Shown here piece after piece: positions 1-9,241 of a DNA stretch of 64,000 bases. Numbering within the stretch: position 1 is the first letter of the stretch; every line of letters begins with the position of its first letter. The notes under the pieces are model-generated. The model was given only the letters and a program-made list of their open reading frames with translations, had not been told where the DNA came from and ran no database searches. Source of the DNA: Dactylosporangium vinaceum (lineage in GTDB: Bacteria; Actinomycetota; Actinomycetes; Mycobacteriales; Micromonosporaceae); assembly GCF_019904175.1 (NCBI RefSeq), contig NZ_CP061913.1:6262001-6326000 (forward strand), read 5' to 3'. The position numbers and the translations under genes are program-made.

Positions 1-98
1 CCAACTGCCAGGGTGTCGTCCTGGACTGGGGCATCAAGTCCGGATACTCCACGTTCGTCTCCCAGGGCTGCGGCGGCGACGGGCCCGGGCCGGTCTGA
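1..98 (+). CDS. C-terminal fragment of an unidentified protein
   Basis: Only the last 31 or so codons lie in the window, in the frame that starts at base 3 and stops with TGA at 96-98. The visible tail holds two cysteines, aromatic residues and a Gly/Pro-rich end (...SQGCGGDGPGPV). A cysteine-containing Gly-Pro tail is common in secreted actinomycete proteins, and a secreted xylanase begins at the other end of the window. That is only suggestive. The family cannot be identified from this stub, and the codon choice is the GC-rich pattern of the rest of the window. Confidence 0.5.
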   Translation, partial: NCQGVVLDWGIKSGYSTFVSQGCGGDGPGPV

Positions 99-99
99 G

Positions 100-786
100 T
101 CAGAACGGCAGCGGGCCGCGCTCGTCCTGCAGCGTCCCGGTCGGGCCGTCCGGGCCGAGCGTGGCCCACCGCGCGACGACCGCGGCGCTCGGCCCCACCG
201 GGCGGCCGATGCCGAACGCGGCGGTCATGTCGGTGGCGGTGGCGCCGGGCTCGACGGCGTTGAACCGGATACCGGGGTGGGCCTTGGCGTACTGGACCGT
301 GAGCATCGTCGCGGCCGCCTTGGACGCCGCGTAGAGCGCCAGCGGCAGGCCGGACTCGGGGCGCTCGGGGTTGGTCACCGCCCAGAACGACCCCATGCTG
401 CTGGAGACCGTGACCACCGTCGGGTTCGCCGACTTGCGCAGCAGGGGCAGGGCCGCCTCGGTGACGCGCACGATGCCCACGGCGTTGGTGTCGAACGCCA
501 GCAGGGCGGTGGGCCCGTCGATCGGGCCGGCCGCGAGGATGCCCGCGTTGTGCACCAGGACGTCGAGGCGGCCCTCGGCCGCGCCGATCGTGTCGAGTGC
601 GGCGCGCACGGATTCGTCGTCGGTCACGTCGAGCTGCACGAAGCGCGCGCCGAGGGTGGCCGCCGCGTGCGCGCCGCGCCCGGCGTCGCGGGCGCCGACA
701 TACACGGTGTGGCCCAGCGCGAGCAGCCGGCCGGCGGTCTCGTAGCCGATGCCCTTGTTGGCCCCGGTGATCAGTGTCACGGTCAT
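100..786 (-). CDS. SDR-family NAD(P)-dependent oxidoreductase
   Basis: This is a 228-residue classical short-chain dehydrogenase, probably a soluble NAD(P)H-dependent carbonyl or alcohol oxidoreductase of unknown substrate. The N-terminal Rossmann signature TGANKGIG is at residues 7-14, the NAG motif follows LVH around residue 80, and the catalytic S...YxxxK is seen as VSSS and YAASK (about residues 127 and 152). The PG turn after the active site is also present (EPGATATDM). Length is near the lower end for the family (about 240-250). The stop falls 1 base from the end of the converging upstream gene. The ATG at 786 is followed directly by the Rossmann strand, which supports the start. No neighbour suggests a pathway. 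Confidence 0.88.
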   Translation of the reverse strand: MTVTLITGANKGIGYETAGRLLALGHTVYVGARDAGRGAHAAATLGARFVQLDVTDDESVRAALDTIGAAEGRLDVLVHNAGILAAGPIDGPTALLAFDTNAVGIVRVTEAALPLLRKSANPTVVTVSSSMGSFWAVTNPERPESGLPLALYAASKAAATMLTVQYAKAHPGIRFNAVEPGATATDMTAAFGIGRPVGPSAAVVARWATLGPDGPTGTLQDERGPLPF

Positions 787-888
787 GCGGCAACGCTAGG
801 CCGGGCCGCCGGGGCGAGCCGGAGCCCTGCTCAGCCGGGGGCCCGCCAGGACCCCCGCTGCGGGCCCGGCCCGCTCTACGCTTGGGGT

Positions 889-1431
889 GTGCGCGACGCG
901 ACGAACACCCTCGGCGCCTTCCTGCGGGCCCGGCGCGAACTGGTGACCCCGGAGCTGGCGGGCATCCCCGACGTGGGGGTCCGGCGGACGCCGGGCCTGC
1001 GCCCTGTCACCGGGCCTCGCCCCGGGCGGCAACCAGCTGCGCGACCTGTTCCTGGACCCGGCCGAGCAGGCGCTGCACCCCGACTGGGAGTCGGTCACGG
1101 AGTGCTTCGTCGCCAACCTGCGCCAGGCGGTGGGCGGCGACGTCGACGATCCGCGGTTCATCGAGCTGACCGGCGAGCTGACCCTGGCCAGCCCCCGCTT
1201 CCGCCGGCTCTGGGCCCGCCACGAGATCCGCGGCCAGCGCGGCACCCCGATCCGGCTGCGCCACCCGCAGGTCGGCGAGCTGACCCTCAACCGCGAGCGG
1301 CTGGGCGTCGGCGGCACCGACGGCCTCATGATGATCGTCTACCACCCGGACCCCGGCTCGGCCGACGCCGACGCGCTCGCCCTGCTGGCCTCCGCGGACC
1401 TTCCCGCGGGCCGGGCGAGCGCGGCGGCACA

Positions 1432-1459
<28 letters not shown>
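889..1459 (+). pseudogene. MmyB-type XRE regulator, HTH deleted and frameshifted
   Basis: The remains resemble the MmyB-like XRE regulators of actinobacteria. These normally have an N-terminal helix-turn-helix and a C-terminal ligand-binding domain over about 270-290 residues. From GTG 889 the frame reads the usual N-terminus (LGAFLRARRELVTPEL...RRTPGLR) up to about base 1000. The family sequence then resumes in the next frame, with NQLRDLFLDPAEQALHPDW from 1031 and the rest of the ligand-binding domain to the stop at 1459. The REE(L/V)A...YY.RLEQG helix-turn-helix and the following linker, roughly 100-130 residues, are absent. The gene therefore carries an internal deletion with a frame change and cannot bind DNA. 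Its end overlaps the convergent malate synthase gene by 28 bases. Confidence 0.75.
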
Positions 1460-2987
<1,528 letters not shown>

Positions 2988-2991
<4 letters not shown>

Positions 2992-4256
2992 GCGAACTGC
3001 TCCTGTTCCGTCGAGCCGTGCAGTGCCGTGGTCTCGCCGGCCGGGTTGAGCACCGTGCTGATGAGGTCGAAGTAGCCGGTGCCGACCTCGCGCTGGTGCT
3101 TGACGGCGGTGTAGCCGTGGGCCTCGGCCGCGAACTCGCGCTCCTGCAGCGCCACGTAGGCGGTCATGCCGTCGCTGGCGTAGCCGCGGGCCAGGTCGAA
3201 CATCGAGTAGTTGAGCGCGTGGAAGCCGGCCAGGGTGATGAACTGGAACTTGTAGCCCATGTGCCCGAGCTCGCGCTGGAACTTGGCGATCGTGGCGTCG
3301 TCGAGGTGCTTGCGCCAGTTGAACGACGGCGAGCAGTTGTACGCGAGCATCTGGTCGGGGTACTCCCGCTTGACGGCCTCGGCGAACTGCCGCGCGACCT
3401 CCAGGTCCGGCGTGCTCGTCTCCATCCAGAGCAGGTCGCTGTAGGGCGCATACGCGATGCCGCGGGCAATGCACGCCGCAACCCCGTTGCGGAAACGATA
3501 GAACCCCTCGTGGGTACGTTCACCGCTCACGAACGGGAGATCCCGCTCGTCGACGTCGGTGGTGAGCAGCGTGGCCGCCTGCGCGTCGGTGCGCGCCACG
3601 ATCAGCGTCGGCACCCCGGCCACGTCGGCAGCGAGCCGGGCCGCCTGCAGCGTGCGCACGTGCTGCCCGGTCGGGATGAGGACCTTGCCGCCGAGGTGGC
3701 CGCACTTCTTCTCCGACGCGAGCTGGTCCTCCCAGTGCACGCCGGCCGCGCCCGCGACGATCATGCCGGTCATCAGCTCGTAGGCGTTGAGCACCCCGCC
3801 GAACCCGGCCTCCGCGTCGGCGACGATCGGCGCCAGCCACTCCGTCTGCGTGTCGCCCTCGGCGGTGGTGATCTGGGCCGCCCGCAGCAGCGCGTTGTTG
3901 ATCCGCCGCACGACCGCCGGCACCGAGTTGGCCGGGTAGAGGCTCTGGTCCGGGTACGTGTGCCCGGACAGGTTGGCGTCCGCGGCGACCTGCCAGCCGG
4001 ACAGGTAGATGGCCTTGAGCCCGGCCCGGACCATCTGCACGGCCTGGTTGCCGGTGAGCGCACCGAGCGCGTGCACGTAGTCCTCGTCGTGCAGCAGCTG
4101 CCACAGCCGCTCGGCGCCGCGGCGGGCCAGGGTGTGCTCCTCCTGGATCGCGCCGCGCAGCCGGACCACGTCGGCGGCGTCGTAGTCGCGCCGCACACCC
4201 GCCCAGCGCGGGTCGGTGTCCCATTCCTGTCGCAACTGCTCAACTGCCTCGGTCAT
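2988..4256 (-). CDS. aceA: Isocitrate lyase (glyoxylate shunt)
   Basis: The 422-residue enzyme splits isocitrate into glyoxylate and succinate, allowing growth on acetate and fatty acids. The catalytic loop KKCGHLGGK with the active-site cysteine is present (about residue 190), with the preceding WEDQLASEKK. Other family blocks are VQMVRAGLKAIYLSGWQVAAD, YPDQSLYPA, ADAEAGFGG and LAYNCSPSFNW. Length matches the family (about 428). The start chosen is ATG 4256, because AGGGAG lies 6-9 bases upstream and the protein then begins MTEAVEQLRQEW as in homologues. It is the first gene of the aceA-aceB pair and diverges from the RamB-like regulator across a 165-bp spacer holding a perfect 12-bp palindrome. 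Confidence 0.97.
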
Positions 4257-4374
4257 CGTCAGCTCCCTTGTGTGCCGTACCGCTGCGCTCACCGTCACAT
4301 GCGGCGAACGGGCCGGTCGAGGGGCGGAAAAAGCCAAGTCCTGCCAATTTTCCGATGCGGTTTGCTAACTTGCG

Positions 4375-4386
4375 AAATGCGCATTT
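4375..4386. promoter_or_regulatory. Palindromic operator between aceA and ramB-like gene
   Basis: AAATGCGCATTT is a perfect 12-bp palindrome in the divergent spacer, about 119 bp upstream of the aceA start and 36 bp upstream of the regulator start. TTGACA at 4385-4390 overlaps its right end and could be the -35 box of the regulator. An operator here would suit autoregulation and control of aceA. RamB in corynebacteria binds a motif containing TTTGCAAA-like sequence, so the match is one of type and position, not exact sequence. Confidence 0.5.
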
Positions 4387-4421
4387 GACAGCGCTGCTAT
4401 TTGAGGTGCGATGCTTGGGGC

Positions 4422-5804
4422 ATGGCCAAAATCTTCGCCGGTGCGCGACTGCGGCGGCTGCGCGAGGAGCACGGCCTGAGCCAGACCGACCTGGCCCGGC
4501 ACCTGGCCATCTCGCCGAGCTACCTGAACCAGATCGAGCACGACGTGCGCCCGCTGACCGCACCGGTGCTGATCCGCGCGACCGAGCTGTTCGGCGTCGA
4601 CCCGGCCGTGTTCGCCCCGCACGACACGCCGCAGCTGGTGGCCGGTCTGCGCGAGGCCTTGGCCGGCTCCGGGAGCATCGCCGACCTCAGCGAGCTCGCG
4701 ACCCGCCTGCCCGACCTGGCCGAGTCGATCATCGACCTGCATCGACGGTACCGCCAGGTCTCCGACCAGCTCACGGAGCTCGTCGGGGACCGGGGCCAGC
4801 TCGGGCGCAGCCCGCACGACCAGGTGACGGAGTTCTTCTACCGGCGCCAGAACTACGTGCCGTCGCTTGACGAGGCCGCGGAGACCCTCGCGGGCGCGAT
4901 GGGCCTGCGCCGCGGTGAGGTCCGCCCGGCCCTGCGCGACCGCCTCGCCGAGCGCCACGGCGTGCGCATCGTGCGCGAGGACACCTTCGGGGAGCTGCAC
5001 CGGTACCGGCCGCAGACCCAGACCCTGCACCTGTCGACGTCGCTGCGGGCCGGGCAGGAGGCCATGCGGATGGCCGCGCAGCTCGCCCTGATGGAGTACG
5101 CGGACGTGATCGACGAGATCGTGGAGGAGGAGCACTTCGACGACGTCCAGACCCAGATCCTGACCCGGGTCGGCCTGGCCAACTACTTCGCCGCCGCCCT
5201 GGTCCTGCCCTACGAGCAGTTCCTCACCGCCGCCGAGGCCCGCCGCTACGACATCGACCTGCTCACCGAGCACTTCGCGATGGGCTGGGAGACGGTCTGC
5301 CACCGCCTGTCGACACTGCAGCGCCCGCGCGCTCGCGGCGTCCCGTTCTCCTTCGTCCGCGTCGACCGCGCCGGCAACATGTCCAAGCGCCAGTCCGCGA
5401 CCGGCTTCCCGTTCTCCCGCACCGGCGGCACCTGTCCACTGTGGAACGTCTACGAGGCGTTCAGCTCCCCCGGCCGCCCCGTCACCCAGATCGCGGCGAT
5501 GCCCGACGGCCAGCGATACCTGTGGATCGCCCGCACCATCACCCGCCACCACGGCGGCTACGGCCAGCCGGGCAAGGTCTACGCGATCGGCCTGGGCTGC
5601 GAGATCCGCCACGCCGCCCGCCTGGTCTACTCCACCGGCATGGACCTGCACGACGCGGCCGCCGCCATGCCGATCGGGCCCGGCTGCAAAACCTGCGAGC
5701 GCGCCACCTGCCCGCAGCGCGCGGCCGCCCCGATCAGCCGCCAGCTGGACCTCGACGAGAACCGCACGACATTCATCCCGTACCCGCTGAAGGGCACACC
5801 GTAG
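4422..5804 (+). CDS. ramB: RamB-like transcriptional regulator of acetate metabolism
   Basis: This is a 460-residue XRE-type regulator. Residues 1-65 form a helix-turn-helix (LRRLREEHGLSQTDLARHLAISPSYLNQIEHDVRP). The middle is an IrrE/DUF955-like region around residues 150-290, and the C-terminal DUF2083-type domain holds conserved GTCPLWN.YEAF and a cysteine cluster GPGCKTCERATCPQR near residue 425. That architecture is the ScfR/RamB family, in which RamB of Corynebacterium represses acetate and glyoxylate genes. Position fits: it diverges from aceA-aceB and shares a spacer with a palindrome. ATG 4422 was chosen because the HTH begins directly after it. No ribosome site is visible, and a TTGACA box 31 bases upstream suggests a near-leaderless message. 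Confidence 0.88.
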   Translation: MAKIFAGARLRRLREEHGLSQTDLARHLAISPSYLNQIEHDVRPLTAPVLIRATELFGVDPAVFAPHDTPQLVAGLREALAGSGSIADLSELATRLPDLAESIIDLHRRYRQVSDQLTELVGDRGQLGRSPHDQVTEFFYRRQNYVPSLDEAAETLAGAMGLRRGEVRPALRDRLAERHGVRIVREDTFGELHRYRPQTQTLHLSTSLRAGQEAMRMAAQLALMEYADVIDEIVEEEHFDDVQTQILTRVGLANYFAAALVLPYEQFLTAAEARRYDIDLLTEHFAMGWETVCHRLSTLQRPRARGVPFSFVRVDRAGNMSKRQSATGFPFSRTGGTCPLWNVYEAFSSPGRPVTQIAAMPDGQRYLWIARTITRHHGGYGQPGKVYAIGLGCEIRHAARLVYSTGMDLHDAAAAMPIGPGCKTCERATCPQRAAAPISRQLDLDENRTTFIPYPLKGTP

Positions 5805-5887
5805 CCGCCGCGCGCTCCGCGTGCCCGCACCGCGTCTCGTCCGGGGGCCGCGTGTTTGGTCCCGGCCGCGGCGGGCACGGGGCGGCC

Positions 5888-6247
5888 ATGGTGAGCCGTT
5901 TTGCACAGTGGACGCTCGATGTACACGACGTTGCATCGATGGCCCGGTTCTGGTCGGCGGCGCTCGGCTACGACATCGACCCGGGCGACGACGGCGACGC
6001 CCACCTGCGCCCGCGCGACGGGCAGGGCCTGAGCGTGTGGCTGCAGCCGACGTCGGCGGTCAAGGCGGGCAAGAACCGCAACCATCCCGACCTGCGCGTG
6101 GACACCTCCGGCGCGTCCGCGGTCGACGCGGAGGTGGACCGGCTCCTGGCGCTGGGGGCCACCCGCGCGGACGTCGGGCAGCGCGGCGACGAGGGCTTCG
6201 TGGTGCTGCGCGACCCGGAGGGCAACGAGTTCTGCCTGCTGTATTGA
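5888..6247 (+). CDS. VOC/glyoxalase-fold protein
   Basis: This small 119-residue protein has the vicinal-oxygen-chelate fold of the glyoxalase/bleomycin-resistance/dioxygenase superfamily. The N-terminal strand and helix read FAQWTLDVHDVASMARFWSAALGY, and the C-terminal strand ends VVLRDPEGNEFCLLY, the usual metal-site end of the second beta-alpha module. A glyoxalase_6-type domain is likely. No substrate can be assigned. It lies 83 bp after the RamB-like gene on the same strand and just before a MarR repressor with a start-proximal operator. The ATG at 5888 puts the first strand at residue 5, and no good alternative start is nearer. Confidence 0.8.
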   Translation: MVSRFAQWTLDVHDVASMARFWSAALGYDIDPGDDGDAHLRPRDGQGLSVWLQPTSAVKAGKNRNHPDLRVDTSGASAVDAEVDRLLALGATRADVGQRGDEGFVVLRDPEGNEFCLLY

Positions 6248-6259
6248 TAACCTGGGTTA

Positions 6260-6275
6260 GCTAAGCTAGCTTAGC
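6260..6275. promoter_or_regulatory. Perfect 16-bp palindrome at the MarR gene start
   Basis: GCTAAGCTAGCTTAGC is a perfect palindrome ending 4 bases before the GTG start of the MarR gene. A TATTGATAACCT stretch lies just upstream (6242-6253). The position suits an autoregulatory operator that covers the transcription or translation start. Confidence 0.7.
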
Positions 6276-6279
6276 GATC

Positions 6280-6699
6280 GTGACGCTCGCCCAGGATCTG
6301 CGCCTCGCGGTGGGCCGCCTGGCCCGCCGCCTGCGCCGGTTGTACACCGACGGTGACGACAACCTGACGTTCCTCGAGCTGGCCGTGCTGCAGCGCCTCG
6401 AGCGCCTGGGCCCGGCCAGCCCCGGCGAACTGGCCGGCCACGAGCACGTGACCTCGGCCGCGATAGCCCCGGTCCTGCGCCGCCTGGAGGCCCACGCCTT
6501 CGTGACCCGCGCCGCCGACCCGGCCGACGGCCGCCGCTCGGTGATGAGCATCAGCCTGCCCGGCCGCACCGCGCTGCAGACCCGCGAGGCGGCCAGCATC
6601 GCCCGCATCCACGACGCCCTGAGCACGCTGACCCCCGCCCAGCGCCAACTCCTGGCCGACGCCATTCCCCTCCTCGAGAAGGTGACTGCGCAGCTATGA
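6280..6699 (+). CDS. MarR-family transcriptional regulator
   Basis: This 139-residue winged-helix repressor has the MarR layout: an N-terminal dimer helix, then LTFLELAVLQRLERLGPASPGELAGHEHVTSAAIAPVLRRLEAHAFVTR as the helix-turn-helix, and the wing with the DPADGRRS signature near residue 86. It begins at GTG 6280, 4 bases after a perfect 16-bp palindrome that is very probably its own operator. The message may be leaderless, because no ribosome-binding site fits between the palindrome and the start. It overlaps the next gene by 4 bases (ATGA), so that gene is the likely regulatory target. The inducer is unknown. Confidence 0.9.
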   Translation: MTLAQDLRLAVGRLARRLRRLYTDGDDNLTFLELAVLQRLERLGPASPGELAGHEHVTSAAIAPVLRRLEAHAFVTRAADPADGRRSVMSISLPGRTALQTREAASIARIHDALSTLTPAQRQLLADAIPLLEKVTAQL

Positions 6700-7097
6700 C
6701 CTGGACCCCGCTCGACGCCGACGTGGCCGCGTTCATGGCCGAGTACGACAGCGGCAGCCTGCACCTGTTCGCCAGCCCGTTCCTGGCCCTGGACCCGGCG
6801 CGCGCGGTGGCCGTGACCCCGGCCCAGCTGGGCGCCGCCCTCCCCGCCCGCCGCGCCATGTTCGACCGGGCCGGCGTGGGCCCCCTGCAGCGCACCACCA
6901 CCCGCCAGCAACGCCTGGACGACAAGCACATCCTGGTCGGCGCCGCCTGGTCCGCCGACCGCACGTCCGGCGAGCCCTTCACGACCACGGCCACCCTGCT
7001 CCTGCGCCGCGAGGACACCACCTTCCAGATCATGGTGTACCTGAACCACACCGACCTGGCCGCCGCCCTGACCCCACCCACCGAACCCCAGCCCTGA
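6696..7097 (+). CDS. Small conserved-type protein, possibly NTF2-like fold
   Basis: The 133-residue protein is translationally coupled to the MarR gene (ATGA overlap). It has no signal peptide or membrane segment. The order, an N-terminal helix (DADVAAFMAEYDSGSLHLFASPFLALDPARAVAVTPAQLGAAL) followed by alternating strands (LDDKHILVGAAWSADR, TTTATLLLRREDTTFQIMVYLNHTDL), resembles the cone-like NTF2/SnoaL fold used in ligand binding and small hydrolases. That is a fold impression, not a recognised family. Being alone in an operon with a MarR repressor, it is a plausible effector or detoxification gene. Confidence 0.6.
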   Translation: MTWTPLDADVAAFMAEYDSGSLHLFASPFLALDPARAVAVTPAQLGAALPARRAMFDRAGVGPLQRTTTRQQRLDDKHILVGAAWSADRTSGEPFTTTATLLLRREDTTFQIMVYLNHTDLAAALTPPTEPQP

Positions 7098-7836
7098 CCA
7101 CCCTCGGGCCTGGGGCACACCAACACCGACAACCACTTGGCCCGGCACCTCAACCCGTCCGTGCAGCCGCCCGGCAAACGTCCGCGGTCCGGCCCGTTCC
7201 GGGCGCGCACAGCAAATCCGCCCGACGAACCAGGGCACAGACGGCGAGCCCGCGAGGCCGGGCAGGCCAGCGGTGGACACGCAGGCGGCCAGCCGCGGTC
7301 GGCACGCACAGAACACGGACCGCGCCTACCCCCTCGACCCCGCCGCCGCCCGGCCCTACCTCAAACCCCGCCCTGCTCGAGCAGGCGCCGGCCCGGACGG
7401 CGAGCGCGGACGACGGACCGGCGCAGCGAGCCAAGGCATACACGGCGGCCGCAGGCAGCGGACGAGCGGCGCGGACACCGGACAAGCGGCGCGGACAGCG
7501 GACAAGCGGCGCGGACAGCGGACCGGGTCGGCAGGTATAGCGAATCAGCGCGGCAAGCCCAAGCACAGGCGGCGGACAAGCAGCGCGGACAGCCGACCGG
7601 GTCGAGCCAGCGGGCATGGCGGATCGGCGCGGCGAGCCCCGGCACAGGCGGCGTGCGCTGTCGGCGAGGGCGGCGCGCACTGTCGGCGGGAGCGGCGGGC
7701 CTGGGCGGTGGGGGCGGCGGAGGGCGGACGCGCGGGCGGCAGGTCGGGGTGGCGGGCGCGGGCAGGTGTCAAGGCGGAGGGTCGGGCGGCGTGGGCGGGT
7801 GGCTGAGGTCGGGTCGGTCGTCAGGGCGGTCGGTGG
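7098..7836. other. Repeat-rich gap between convergent genes
   Basis: This 739-bp stretch lies between two convergent 3' ends. Open frames run through it in several phases but show shifting Arg/Ala/Pro-rich compositions and no domain. It holds a 20-bp tandem repeat (7461-7520). It also holds an imperfect longer duplication: blocks near 7501 and 7575 share GACAAGC(G/A)GCGCGGACAGC followed by CCGGGTCG, and CAC AGGCGGCG tails occur near 7564 and 7643. I see no gene. Confidence 0.6.
7461..7520. repeat. Three-copy 20-bp tandem repeat
   Basis: Units at 7461, 7481 and 7501 read GACGAGCGGCGCGGACACCG, then twice GACAAGCGGCGCGGACAGCG. The last two are identical, and the first differs at two positions. 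A diverged relative occurs near 7575. Confidence 0.85.
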
Positions 7837-8121
7837 TCAGGAGATGTCGGCGCGGACCAGGCGGATCAGGGTTTCGATCTTTTCGGCCAGGGCGGGCGGG
7901 CAGGTTGCGGTGCCGTGCCCGCCGATCGACGGTGTCGGGCCCGGCCGCAGGAGTTCGAGGCGGGCGTGGGCGTCCTGGATGGCGGCGGGGTCGGCGTGGC
8001 GCAGGGCGCGGTCGATCTGGGTCATCTGGCTGTCGAGGAGGATCCACGCCGCCGACGGGAGGCGCCAGCGCAGGGAGTCGCTCAGGGTGTCCAGGACGCC
8101 GCGGGGCGGGCGGTCAGCCAT
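7837..8121 (-). CDS. Small CATRA-associated-like protein coupled to a histidine kinase
   Basis: The 94-residue protein is acidic to neutral and lacks membrane segments. Its pattern is LRWRLPSAAWILLDSQMTQIDRALRHADPAAIQDAHARLELLRP, then a G-rich turn, PPALAEKIETLIRLV. This resembles the CATRA-associated small proteins described in predicted actinobacterial conflict and signalling systems (W.LP..AW, alternating helices, LEL..P, then PP and a final helix). I assign that by pattern only. Its ATG (8121) lies inside the end of the upstream histidine kinase gene (8-base overlap), so the two are made together. No caspase or TPR protein is next to it, which weakens a conflict-system reading. It may be a partner of the kinase. 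Confidence 0.55.
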   Translation of the reverse strand: MADRPPRGVLDTLSDSLRWRLPSAAWILLDSQMTQIDRALRHADPAAIQDAHARLELLRPGPTPSIGGHGTATCPPALAEKIETLIRLVRADIS

Positions 8122-9241
8122 GCTCGGCCGCCGGGAACAGGACTTCGACGGTCAGGCCGCCGCCGGTGCGGGCACCGGCGTGGATGGTGGCACCGTGGGC
8201 GGTCGCGATGGCTCGCACGATGGACAAGCCTAGCCCGTGATGACCGTCGTCGGCGATGCGTTGCAGGCGCTGGAACGGCTCGAAGAGGCGGTCCACCTCG
8301 TCGGGTGGCACGGGCGGTCCGGTGTTGGCGACGATCAGCCGGGCGTGGCCGTCGAGCGTACGGACCGTCACCTCGACCGTCCCACCCGGCCGGTTGTAAT
8401 GGATGGCGTTGTCGCACAGGTTCGCCACCAGCCGGGCGACGAGCATTGGGTCGCCGGCGAGCAGGGCCGGCCGCAGCGTGCTGTCCAGCCGCAGGTCGTG
8501 GCGCTCCAGCTCACCGCGGCGGTCGGCCAGGGCCGTCGCGGCGACCGCGTCGAGCCGGACCGGCACGCCCCCGTCGCGGGCCGACTCGCTGCCGGCCAGG
8601 GTGAGCAGGGACTCGAGCAGCGCGCCGCGCCGGCGGTTGACGGCGAGGAGCCGCTCGAAGTTGGCCCGGAAGTCCTCGGCCGTCGCGCCCTCGTCGATAA
8701 GCGGCTCCTCGAGCAGCGCGTGCTCGACGGTGAGCGGCGTGCGCAGCTCGTGCGCGGCGTTGGCGACGAACCGCTTGTGCCCTTCGAGGGCCGCCTCGAG
8801 CCGGCCGAGCAGCCCGTCGATGGTGTCGGCGAGGTCCTTGAACTCGGTCCGCGGGCCGGCGACGGCCAGCCGCTCGTGGACGTTGCGGCCGGAGATGCGC
8901 TGCAGGCTGTCGGTCATCGTGCGCACGGGGCGCAGGATGCGGCCGGCGATGACCCAGCCGGCGCCGAACGAGATCGGGACCATGATGAGCAGGGCGAGGC
9001 CCGGCACGAGGATCAGGTTCTTGCGGTAGTTCTCGTCGGCGCCCCTGGCGATGTAGACGGTGGCGCCCCGGGCCGGCAGTTGCCGGTCGACCGCGGCCGC
9101 GTGCGGCGGCGCCGGGCCGTCGGCCGGTGGCAGGCTCCTGGACAGGCCGATCACGATCGCCAGCAGCGCCAGGCCGGAGAGGAACGTGACGAGGCTGTAG
9201 AAGAGGGTCAGCCGCCACCGCAGCCGGTTCGACCGGATCAT
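8114..9241 (-). CDS. Two-component sensor histidine kinase
   Basis: This 375-residue membrane kinase has a first TM helix at residues 9-32 and a short external loop (about 35-75). A second TM helix follows (ILVPGLALLIMVPISFGAGWVIAG), then a HAMP linker (RILRPVRTMTDSLQRISGRNVHERL). The phospho-acceptor H box is HKRFVANAAHELRTPLTVEHALLE (His near residue 165), and the ATPase domain has NLCDNAIHYN, a DEVDRLFEPF box and HHGLGLSIVRAIA. It is of the OmpR-partner (HisKA) class. The ATG start overlaps the response regulator stop (ATGA). The divergent ABC exporter suggests an envelope-stress or drug-sensing role. Confidence 0.92.
   Translation of the reverse strand: MIRSNRLRWRLTLFYSLVTFLSGLALLAIVIGLSRSLPPADGPAPPHAAAVDRQLPARGATVYIARGADENYRKNLILVPGLALLIMVPISFGAGWVIAGRILRPVRTMTDSLQRISGRNVHERLAVAGPRTEFKDLADTIDGLLGRLEAALEGHKRFVANAAHELRTPLTVEHALLEEPLIDEGATAEDFRANFERLLAVNRRRGALLESLLTLAGSESARDGGVPVRLDAVAATALADRRGELERHDLRLDSTLRPALLAGDPMLVARLVANLCDNAIHYNRPGGTVEVTVRTLDGHARLIVANTGPPVPPDEVDRLFEPFQRLQRIADDGHHGLGLSIVRAIATAHGATIHAGARTGGGLTVEVLFPAAEHG

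Noticed and set aside
7150..7680. A 176-codon minus-strand frame in the convergent gap
   Set aside because: Its residues are a translation of the tandem repeats (SAVRAACPP, RSAPLVRCP), with no domain or conserved start.
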